Source of the DNA: VGXO01 sp964614695
GTDB lineage: Bacteria > Planctomycetota > Phycisphaerae > Phycisphaerales > SM1A02
Reading direction: 5' to 3'
DNA length: 9,710 nt
Assembly: GCA_964614695.1 (NCBI GenBank)
Contig: CAZTMB010000105.1
Coordinates: forward strand, 1 to 9,710
The notes beneath the pieces were generated by a model. That model was not told the origin of the DNA. It saw nothing but the letters and a program-made list of their open reading frames with translations, and did no database searches. The position numbers and the translations under genes were made by a program. Each line of letters starts with the position of its first letter. Position 1 is the first letter of the stretch. Shown piece by piece: positions 1 through 5,580 of the stretch.

Positions 1-1173
1 GGGCAGTTCGGCAAGAACCACCTCGGCGACCGCGACGAGCACCTGCCGACCGCCCACGGCTTCGACGAGTTCTTCGGCAACCTCTACCACCTCAACGCCG
101 AGGAGGAGCCGGAGAACGAGGACTACCCCGAAGACCCGGAGTTCAAGCGCAACTATGGGCCGCGCGGCGTGATCCACTCCTTCGCCAATCCCGACGGTTC
201 GCAGCGCATCACCGACACCGGCCCGCTGACCATGAAGCGCATGGAGACGGTGGACGACGAGGTGCTCGAGAAGGCGGTCGCCTTCATCCGCAAGGCGCAC
301 GCCGACGGCAGGCCCTTCTTCGTCTGGGTGAACTCGACCCGCATGCACATCTTCACGCACCTCAAGCCCGAGTCGCAGGGCGTCACGGGCCTGGGGATCT
401 ATGCCGACGGCATGGTCGAGTTCGACAAGATGGTGGGCGTGCTGCTCGACCTGCTCGAGGAGCTTCGCATCGTCGACGACACGATCGTCATGTGGTCGAC
501 CGACAACGGCGCCGAAGTGTTCTCGTGGCCCGATGGCGGCACCACGCCGTTCCGCGGCGAGAAGAACACCTGCTGGGAGGGCGGCTGGCGCGTGCCGACG
601 CTCATGCGCTGGCCCGGCGTCATCAAGCCCGGTTCGATCTTCAACGACATCGCCTCGCACGAGGACATGCTGCCGACGATCCTCGCCGCCGCGGGCGATG
701 CCGACGTGAAGCAGAAGCTGCTCACCGGCATGAAGGTCGGCAGCCGCACCTACAAGGTGCACCTCGACGGCTATGACCTCGGGCCGGCGCTCGCGGGCAA
801 GGCCGCACAGTGGCCCCGAGAGGAAATGCTCTACTGGAGCGACGACGGCGACATGATGGCGCTCCGCTTCAAGAAGTGGAAGGCGGTCTTCGCCGAGCAG
901 ACCGCCGACGGCTTCGAGGTCTGGCGCCGCCCGCTCGAGAAGCTGCGCCTGCCGCTCATCCTCAACCTCCGCACCGATCCGTTCGAGCGGGCCCCGATCG
1001 ACTCGATCTACTACGACGACTGGATGCTTCGCCGCGCGTACCTGCTCGTGCCGGCGCAGGCGTACATCGCCAAGTGGATCCAGAGCCTCAAGGAGTTCCC
1101 GCCGCGGCAAAAGCCTGCCAGCTTCAGCATCGAGCAGGTGATGGACAAGTTGCAGTCGAGCCACGGAGGCTGA
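1..1173 (+). CDS. Arylsulfatase (sulfatase family S1), N-terminus outside window
   Basis: The reading frame is open from base 1 to the TGA at 1171-1173, giving 390 residues with no start, so the gene begins outside the window. Sulfatases of this family hydrolyse sulfate esters using a formylglycine made from the Cys or Ser of a C/S-x-P-x-R motif; that motif would lie upstream and is not visible. What is visible: GKNHLGD at residues 4-10, corresponding to the family GKxHLG block; a WSTDNG block with D168 and N169, the usual calcium ligands; FRGEK with K188, followed by WEGGWRVP, a typical sulfatase core; and a C-terminal LNLRTDPFER block. The extended RMHIFTHLKPES and FPPRQKPASFS segments match what I remember of arylsulfatases from Planctomycetes and Proteobacteria. 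Roughly 150-180 residues are probably missing, judging from usual lengths of 500-560. The substrate cannot be read from sequence; sulfated polysaccharide is a habitat-based guess. A terminator hairpin follows directly. The GTG at 169 is an internal codon, not the start. Confidence 0.93.
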   Translation, partial: GQFGKNHLGDRDEHLPTAHGFDEFFGNLYHLNAEEEPENEDYPEDPEFKRNYGPRGVIHSFANPDGSQRITDTGPLTMKRMETVDDEVLEKAVAFIRKAHADGRPFFVWVNSTRMHIFTHLKPESQGVTGLGIYADGMVEFDKMVGVLLDLLEELRIVDDTIVMWSTDNGAEVFSWPDGGTTPFRGEKNTCWEGGWRVPTLMRWPGVIKPGSIFNDIASHEDMLPTILAAAGDADVKQKLLTGMKVGSRTYKVHLDGYDLGPALAGKAAQWPREEMLYWSDDGDMMALRFKKWKAVFAEQTADGFEVWRRPLEKLRLPLILNLRTDPFERAPIDSIYYDDWMLRRAYLLVPAQAYIAKWIQSLKEFPPRQKPASFSIEQVMDKLQSSHGG

Positions 1174-1193
1174 GTCGGCCTTCGTGGTTCCGC

Positions 1194-1247
1194 GAGGCCC
1201 CGGGGACGGCCTGCCCATGGCGGCCGTCTCCGGGGTCTCTTCCTATC
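1194..1247 (+). terminator. Rho-independent terminator after the sulfatase gene
   Basis: Positions 1194-1211 pair with 1222-1239 as an 18-base-pair, GC-rich stem containing two G-U wobbles and no mismatch. The 10-base loop (1212-1221) can itself form three more pairs. The stem is followed by a pyrimidine-rich stretch (TTCCTAT) from 1240. It begins 20 bases after the sulfatase stop codon and ends before the next start. The U-tract is imperfect, but stem length and position make it a good terminator that separates the sulfatase transcript from the HAD gene. Confidence 0.7.
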
Positions 1248-1270
1248 CGACCCCCCCCGGGAATCGACCC

Positions 1271-2293
1271 ATGCCCCGCGCTCTGCCCCGCCTCGCCGCC
1301 ACGATCCTGATTGCTTCGCTGCCAGCCGCGTGCGCCTCGACGCCGCACGATCATGCCGCGAGCATCGTCCACGCCGAGCCCGCCGGCTCGCTGCCATCCT
1401 GGCGGGTCGGCCCGAACCGTGACGCGATCCTCGCGTTCATCGATCGCACGACCGATCCGACGAGCCCCGACTTCGTGCCCGTACCGGATCGACTCGCGGT
1501 CTTCGACAACGACGGCACGCTCTGGTGCGAGAAGCCCGGGTACGTCCAACTCGCCTTCGCGATCGATCGGGTGCGGGCCCTCGCGCCGGAGCATCCCGAG
1601 TGGCGGACGCAGGAGCCGTTCCGCGCGGCGATCGAAGGCGATGTCGCCGGCATCGCCGCGACGGGCGAGCACGGGCTGCTCGAACTCGTGATGGCAAGCC
1701 ACGCGGGCATGGACTCGGAGGAGTTCGCCGCGGCGGTCGAGGCGTGGGCCCGCGATGCACGGCATCCCACGCTCGGTCGCCGCTACGTCGAGTGCGTCTA
1801 CGCACCCATGATCGAACTGATCGCACTGCTTCGCGATCGCGGATTCACCGTGGCGATCTGCTCCGGCGGCGGCACCGACTTCATGCGGGTGCTCTCGAAG
1901 GATCTCTACGGCATCGCGCCGGAGGACGTCGTGGGCAGCCGGATCGAACTCGCCTACGTCTCCGACGGAGGCGAGCCGCGGATCGAACGCCGCCCGGCGG
2001 TCGACTTCATCAACGACAAGTCCGGCAAGCCCGTGGGCATCTTCGAGCGATTCGGCCGTCGGCCGATCCTCGCGGTCGGCAACTCCGACGGCGACTTCGA
2101 CATGCTCGAATGGACCACGTCCGGCGACGGCCCTCGCCTCGGCGTCCTGCTGCATCACACCGACGCAGCCCGCGAGTTCGCCTACGACCGCGACTCCTCG
2201 GTGGGGCGCCTCGACCGAGGGCTCGACGAGGGCCCGGAGCGCGGATGGGTCATCGTCGACATGCAGGCCGACTGGTCGACCGTGTTTCCCTGA
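1271..2293 (+). CDS. Exported HAD-superfamily phosphatase, probable lipoprotein
   Basis: This 340-residue protein carries the four haloacid dehalogenase (HAD) motifs: motif I FDNDGT (D79 as nucleophile, D81 as acid/base), motif II ICSGGG (S198), a lysine of motif III (K253, or K250), and motif IV GNSDGDFD (D273, D275, D277). This points to a Mg-dependent phosphomonoesterase of the phosphoserine-phosphatase-like type; the substrate is unknown. The start at 1271 was chosen because it gives an export signal: a basic MPRALPR, a hydrophobic stretch, then LPAACAS with Cys21. The lipobox is imperfect, with Pro at -3, so a plain signal peptidase I substrate is also possible. The frame stays open upstream to a GTG at 1184, but that extension would translate the terminator hairpin and bury the signal. 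No clear Shine-Dalgarno sequence precedes the ATG; a run of eight C (1251-1258) lies there. The stop is 17 bases before the next gene, suggesting co-transcription with lipoprotein A. Confidence 0.85.
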   Translation: MPRALPRLAATILIASLPAACASTPHDHAASIVHAEPAGSLPSWRVGPNRDAILAFIDRTTDPTSPDFVPVPDRLAVFDNDGTLWCEKPGYVQLAFAIDRVRALAPEHPEWRTQEPFRAAIEGDVAGIAATGEHGLLELVMASHAGMDSEEFAAAVEAWARDARHPTLGRRYVECVYAPMIELIALLRDRGFTVAICSGGGTDFMRVLSKDLYGIAPEDVVGSRIELAYVSDGGEPRIERRPAVDFINDKSGKPVGIFERFGRRPILAVGNSDGDFDMLEWTTSGDGPRLGVLLHHTDAAREFAYDRDSSVGRLDRGLDEGPERGWVIVDMQADWSTVFP

Positions 2294-2310
2294 GCGAGCG
2301 TGACACCGCG

Positions 2311-3243
2311 ATGATCTTCGCCATGATGGCCGTTCGCCTTCATGCTCGGAGACCGCCGTTGACCTACGAATCGACGAACCGCCTCACGCTCGCCCGACGC
2401 GTCCTCGGCCTGGCCTTCGCCTTGGTCGCCGTCGGATGCGCGTCACCGACCATCAAGGTCGGTGTGCAGACGCGATCGCAGCTGCATCAGCCGTTCGCGG
2501 ATCCCGTCGAGATCCTCACCGACTCGCCGCCGCGCTGCGCCATCCTGCCCGCGGCGGTGAGCAGCGCGAGCGCGGGGTTCGGCCCCTTCACCGACCAGTC
2601 GCTCGGACGCATGCTCGACGACGCGGTCGAGCGCGGCGGTCAGGGCATCCTGTTCCTTCGCTCGCCGACGTCGCATGCCGGCGACGACGAGGCGAGCCCC
2701 ACCGTCCTCTCTCCCGCCGATGTGGTGAACGCCGCCAACCCGGCCGGGCTCGGCGGCGACCTCAAGGCGCTGCTGGCGTCGGTCAGTCCGGGCGGCGTGC
2801 TCGATCGAGACAAGCTGCGGCGAATCGGCCGGCTGCTCGACGTCGAGTATCTCCTGCTGCCCTGGCTCGTCGGCGTCCACACCGACAACGCGACGCGCTT
2901 CAACTTCGCGGGCATCACGCTCGTGCGGACCGGATGGACCACCGTCGAGATGGTCATGCAGATCTGGCACGCGCCCTCCGGCCGCCTCGTCTGGCAGTCG
3001 ACCGCGAGCGGCACGCTCGTCGGCGAAGGCGTCGTCGGCAATCCGCCCCCGATCCAGCCGGTGCTCGATGCGATCCTCCGCGCGATGCTCGAGGACTTCG
3101 TGTCCGGCCGCTCCGAGACGGTGCTCACGACCGAGATCAAGCCGCCCGCGCCGCCCGCCGCTCCCGCGAGCGCGTCGTCCGAGGCATCGACGCCTGCCGC
3201 CACGAGCGAAGCGCCGAGCCCCGAGGCGAACACGCGCCCGTGA
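2311..3243 (+). CDS. Lipoprotein A, uncharacterised, paralogue of the lipoprotein at 6908
   Basis: I do not recognise a named family. The product of 310 residues (from the ATG at 2311) has a basic TLARR, a hydrophobic stretch and VAVGCAS with a lipobox Cys43, so it is probably an envelope lipoprotein. The mature part starts with a strand-like segment ending VQTR, then a variable middle, then a conserved block LLDVEYLLLPWLV, VRTGWTT, WHAPSGRLVWQ and MLEDFVSGRSE (residues 176-269), and a Pro/Ala/Ser-rich disordered tail. The pattern of 'this one is present, with YLLxP, then Q-W-x-x-x-x-G-x-x-V-W' recalls CsgG/LpoB-type or TolB-N-like periplasmic folds, but that is speculation. Start choice is uncertain: ATG at 2311, 2323 or 2326 give a long N-region, while TTG at 2359 has GGAGA seven bases upstream and yields a normal lipoprotein signal of 26 residues before the Cys. 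It probably shares a transcript with the HAD gene. It ends 15 bases from the convergent HAF gene. Confidence 0.8.
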   Translation: MIFAMMAVRLHARRPPLTYESTNRLTLARRVLGLAFALVAVGCASPTIKVGVQTRSQLHQPFADPVEILTDSPPRCAILPAAVSSASAGFGPFTDQSLGRMLDDAVERGGQGILFLRSPTSHAGDDEASPTVLSPADVVNAANPAGLGGDLKALLASVSPGGVLDRDKLRRIGRLLDVEYLLLPWLVGVHTDNATRFNFAGITLVRTGWTTVEMVMQIWHAPSGRLVWQSTASGTLVGEGVVGNPPPIQPVLDAILRAMLEDFVSGRSETVLTTEIKPPAPPAAPASASSEASTPAATSEAPSPEANTRP

Positions 3244-3258
3244 AGGCGTCGATCCGGA

Positions 3259-4554
3259 TCAGCAGTCGCCCCACGCGCCGAGCAGGATCGCAAGGTCCGC
3301 GCCGTTCACGATCCCGTCTCCATTGAGATCCGCCGGAGATCCCTTCCCGGCACCCCAGTCGCCGAGCAGGATCGCGAGATCCGCGCCGTTCACCGAGCCG
3401 TCGCCGTTGAGATCGGCGTCGCACGGCGTCCCGATGAGGATCCGGAATCCGCGATAGCGATTGAGTGTCGTGTCGAACGCGACGCCCACGATCGTGCTTC
3501 CGTCGTCCGAGATCGCGGAGAGATCGAGCAGCAGCAGATTGGAGGGAACGGTGACGCCTCCGTCGAGCAGGAACTGCGCCGCGCTTCGCATGCCGGTGTC
3601 GGCGGTCCAGACGAAGCCCGTCTCGCTGCCGGGTCCGAATCGGTTGTAGCCGACGATCATCGAGCCGTCGGCGGTGATCGATCGAGCCGTCGCGAGGCCG
3701 AAGGGCTGGAAGGTGCCCGGCAGCGCGCCCAGCACCGTCGGGACCCACGTCGCGCCGTCGAAGTCCCAGCGATAGGCGTCGCCGACCGTGAAGGAGCCGA
3801 GCGCCTTGCCGTTTCCGACGACGGTCTGACCGTCGCCGCGCACCCCGCTGACCTGGCAGAACGCCTCGAAGTCTCCGAGTTGCGTGATCACGCCGTCCAC
3901 CCAGACCACCGGCTGCCACAGCCCATCGGTCCGCTCGGACCATCCACCCACGACGCGACCGTCGTCGCTGGCCGCGTTCGCTCGAGACGAACGGTCCTTG
4001 CCGAGGCTGCCGAGATCCGCGAGATCGGTGATCGGCCCCGCGGTCGCGTGCGCCGAGCCCCCGCCGACGACGCCGCCTCGCCAGTAGAGGCCGACGACCG
4101 TCTCGCCATCGCCGGAAAGCCCCCATGCCGACCCGATCGAGTTGTCGAGCGGGCCGCAGTCCGACGGATAGTTCTCCGGGATCTCCGCCATCGTCCATCC
4201 CTGGCCGAGCGTCCAGACCCCGATCGTCGCGTACTGCAAGGTGTCGTTGAGGACGGTCCCGCTGATCTTCGTTCCGTCGTTCGAGATGTCCGGCGTGCCG
4301 GCGCCGACGCCGAGGACCGGGGCGGTCGCGCGGCCGAGCAGTTCGACGCCGCCATCCGCGGTCCATCGGAAGGTCTCGTACGCGAAGGCGAAGAGCCAGT
4401 TGCCCGCGATCACCGAGCCATCGGCGGACACGCTCGTCGGCGCGAGATCGTCGGGCGCGTCCGGCGTGAGCAGCTCGAAGGTCACCGACTGCGCCGCCGC
4501 ACCGCAGGAGATCGTGAGAAGCGATGCGGTCGCGAAGGTCTCGAGTCGGCGCAT
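3259..4554 (-). CDS. Secreted HAF-repeat protein with duplicated C-terminal dockerin
   Basis: A 431-residue secreted protein. A signal peptide (MRRLETFATASLLTISCGAAAQS) probably ends near residue 22. The body has seven copies of the extracellular HAF-type repeat core, a pattern like S-x-D-G-x-x-V-G, near residues 43-51, 90-99, 146-155, 196-204, 239-247, 292-302 and 348-357. Seven units separated by beta-rich sequence with many Trp suggest a propeller-like fold (inference). The C-terminus holds two dockerin calcium loops, DLNGDGSVNGADL (D381, N383, D385, S387, D392) and DLNGDGIVNGADL (D409, N411, D413, D420), each followed by AILLGxWG, ending in Cys431. Dockerins classically bind cohesins; in planctomycetes this GC-type tail is common and its partner is unclear. 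The start at 4554 is chosen because it directly begins the signal peptide and has GGAG (complement of 4564-4567) nine bases upstream; the frame continues upstream, but only as a shadow of the next gene. No enzyme motif was found, so an adhesive or structural role is more likely than catalysis. Confidence 0.85.
   Translation of the reverse strand: MRRLETFATASLLTISCGAAAQSVTFELLTPDAPDDLAPTSVSADGSVIAGNWLFAFAYETFRWTADGGVELLGRATAPVLGVGAGTPDISNDGTKISGTVLNDTLQYATIGVWTLGQGWTMAEIPENYPSDCGPLDNSIGSAWGLSGDGETVVGLYWRGGVVGGGSAHATAGPITDLADLGSLGKDRSSRANAASDDGRVVGGWSERTDGLWQPVVWVDGVITQLGDFEAFCQVSGVRGDGQTVVGNGKALGSFTVGDAYRWDFDGATWVPTVLGALPGTFQPFGLATARSITADGSMIVGYNRFGPGSETGFVWTADTGMRSAAQFLLDGGVTVPSNLLLLDLSAISDDGSTIVGVAFDTTLNRYRGFRILIGTPCDADLNGDGSVNGADLAILLGDWGAGKGSPADLNGDGIVNGADLAILLGAWGDC
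3268..3414 (-). repeat. Tandem dockerin-coding repeat, 84-base period
   Basis: Positions 3352-3414 and 3268-3330 are two near-identical 63-base units offset by 84 bases. They share for example GCCGAGCAGGATCGC and TCCGCGCCGTTCAC on the plus strand. They encode the two calcium loops of the HAF protein. The similarity at DNA level, not only at protein level, suggests recent duplication or gene conversion. A related sequence occurs next to the assembly gap at 7879-7999. Confidence 0.85.
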
Positions 4555-4563
4555 GACGTTGGA

Positions 4564-4567
4564 CTCC
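4564..4567 (-). promoter_or_regulatory. Weak ribosome binding site of the HAF gene
   Basis: GGAG on the minus strand lies nine bases before the ATG at 4554. It is weak and at the long end of useful spacing, but it agrees with the start that gives a signal peptide. Confidence 0.4.
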
Positions 4568-4620
4568 GTGTTGGATCGTGCCGCCGCAGCCGCACGAGAA
4601 GGGAACGAGCGTGAATCGCA

Positions 4621-4666
4621 CACGAGGCGCCGGCGGGCGGCGTTTCGCCCGAACCGGCGCCTCGTG
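4621..4666 (-). terminator. Large hairpin between PEP-CTERM gene and HAF gene
   Basis: Positions 4621-4633 (CACGAGGCGCCGG) and 4654-4666 are perfect 13-base inverted repeats. Inside them, 4634-4639 pairs with 4646-4651 (6 pairs, six-base loop), with a two-base AA bulge. It lies 28 bases beyond the stop codon of the minus-strand PEP-CTERM gene, a typical terminator position. No good T-run follows on the minus strand (TGCGATTCACG), so it may be a weak or factor-assisted terminator, or a processing/stabilising stem that sets different levels for two co-transcribed genes. The rest of 4555-4694 shows no clear promoter. Confidence 0.55.
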
Positions 4667-4694
4667 CGGATCTCTCGAGGAGAAGCGATGAGGA

Positions 4695-5318
4695 TCAGCC
4701 GCGGCGGCGTCGACCGGCAAGACCGGCGAGGCCGAGGATCGCGAGCGCTCCAGGCGTGGGCACCGCGGTCCACGACAGGTTGTCGACGAAGGTCTCCGGC
4801 GTGAAGCCGAAGCCGACGAAGCGCAATTCGTCGAACGTCGATCCGCCGGTCCCGACGATGTTGAACCACGACCCGGCGTCGGTGCCCCAGGCCGGGGTCA
4901 CCACGGTGAAGGCGACCTCGGCGCCATCGAGCAGCGCGACCACCGCCATGCCGCCGGAGATCGGCGTGGGCGGACCCGAGGGATCCCAGACCTGCCCGGA
5001 GAACTCGGTCACGTCGTTGTCGAAGGTCATGAAGACGCCGAAGTTCCCGAAGAGCGAGTTCCCCGTGCCGAGCCAAGGCCCGTACACGGCGGACCAGTCG
5101 TTGACGATCGGGTTGCCGTCGCCGGCGGCGATCGTGACCCCGTAGCCGGCCTGCCAGTAGGACGGCGAGACCGATCCGGTGGGCTGCCCCGGCTCGTCGA
5201 AGTTGAGGGTGGTCGAGTAGGTCGGCGCGGAGTCGCCTTGGCTGATGACGACATCGGCCGACGCGATCCCGGCGAGACCGAGGCTCGCCACGGCGAAGGA
5301 CAACTGAGTGGACTTCAT
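4695..5318 (-). CDS. PEP-CTERM sorting-domain protein, uncharacterised
   Basis: A 207-residue exported protein. The signal peptide MKSTQLSFAVASLGLAGIASA is probably cleaved after residue 21. The body (22-185) is rich in Gly, aromatic residues and short beta-type segments, with no catalytic motif that I recognise and no cysteine. The C-terminus is a PEP-CTERM-like signal: VPTPG at 186-190, a short hydrophobic helix (ALAILGLAGLAG), then RRRR at 203-206. In known systems such tails are recognised by an exosortase in the inner membrane, which moves the protein to the surface or extracellular matrix; no exosortase is in this window. The start at 5318 is set by a good ribosome binding site, AGGAG, eight bases upstream, and by the signal peptide. 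The frame stays open upstream to 5600, but that part is arginine-rich non-coding translation. It is the first gene of a minus-strand pair with the HAF gene and is divergent from the gene at 5581. Confidence 0.87.
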   Translation of the reverse strand: MKSTQLSFAVASLGLAGIASADVVISQGDSAPTYSTTLNFDEPGQPTGSVSPSYWQAGYGVTIAAGDGNPIVNDWSAVYGPWLGTGNSLFGNFGVFMTFDNDVTEFSGQVWDPSGPPTPISGGMAVVALLDGAEVAFTVVTPAWGTDAGSWFNIVGTGGSTFDELRFVGFGFTPETFVDNLSWTAVPTPGALAILGLAGLAGRRRRG

Positions 5319-5325
5319 GCACTTT

Positions 5326-5330
5326 CTCCT
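5326..5330 (-). promoter_or_regulatory. Ribosome binding site of the PEP-CTERM gene
   Basis: On the minus strand AGGAG is followed by AAAGTGC-type spacing and the ATG at 5318 (five bases plus seven to the start). It fixes the start and excludes the longer frame reaching 5600. Confidence 0.8.
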
Positions 5331-5422
5331 GAGCAACGGCACTCGCCGTTCAACGCCCGTCCGCCGGCGGATTGGCCAGCCGGTTCCGCCGCGACGCACG
5401 TGCGGATCCGCCTCCCGGACGA

Positions 5423-5450
5423 AACCTACGACCGGATCGAGGCCGGTCAA
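5423..5450 (-). promoter_or_regulatory. Sigma-70-like promoter candidate for the PEP-CTERM gene
   Basis: Reading the minus strand, TTGACC (complement of 5445-5450) and TAGGTT (complement of 5423-5428) are separated by 16 bases, close to -35 and -10 consensus. It lies about 100 bases upstream of the start codon, leaving a 5' leader of roughly 95-100 bases that contains the perfect 12-base palindrome TCCGCCGGCGGA at 5360-5371. It was found by eye in a GC-rich genome, where the -10 match is meaningful but not proof. Confidence 0.4.
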
Positions 5451-5451
5451 G

Positions 5452-5475
5452 TTTCCAACTGGAAATTCAACTGAA
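5452..5475. promoter_or_regulatory. Operator-like dyad and CAACTG direct repeat in the divergent region
   Basis: TTTCCA-AC-TGGAAA at 5452-5465 is a 6-2-6 inverted repeat, directly beside the -35-like element at 5445-5450. CAACTG occurs at 5456-5461 and again at 5468-5473, a 12-base period. The stretch is AT-richer than its surroundings. The arrangement is typical of a regulator binding site between divergent genes; the binder is unknown, and the helix-turn-helix-like gene at 5581 is the obvious local candidate (inference). Confidence 0.4.
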
Positions 5476-5580
5476 TCATTGATCGGACCCCTTCCGCCCT
5501 TGATCCCGCGCCATACTTGAGGAGCGCCCGGGCCGGCCTTCTCGCCGGATCGACCGCGGCGTCGCCGATATCCCCGACTC

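Larger units (their letters stand above)
5319..5580. other. Divergent intergenic region, 262 bases
   Basis: This region separates the minus-strand PEP-CTERM gene from the plus-strand gene at 5581. It holds the ribosome binding site, promoter-like element and dyad listed separately, plus the palindromes TCCGCCGGCGGA (5360-5371) and GCACGTGC (5395-5402). For the plus-strand gene I could not find a convincing -35/-10 pair. GGAG at 5521-5524 is too far from the ATG to be its ribosome binding site. I see no small gene here. Confidence 0.6.

Noticed and set aside
1184..1270. GTG start extending the HAD protein by 29 residues
   Set aside because: It would translate the terminator hairpin and place the export signal internally.
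1124..2158. 344-residue open frame on the minus strand
   Set aside because: It lies opposite the HAD gene, whose motifs are clear, and the translation is Arg/Asp/Gly-biased without any domain; a high-GC shadow.
1525..2310. Upstream extension of the lipoprotein A frame
   Set aside because: It overlaps the HAD gene out of frame and is arginine-rich; the real gene starts at 2311 or 2359.
3268..3414. Possible CRISPR-like direct repeats
   Set aside because: There are only two units, in frame within a gene and encoding calcium loops; no spacers.
3137..4720. 527-residue minus-strand frame overlapping the HAF gene
   Set aside because: Out of frame with the HAF repeats and the dockerin; the translation is Arg-rich low complexity.
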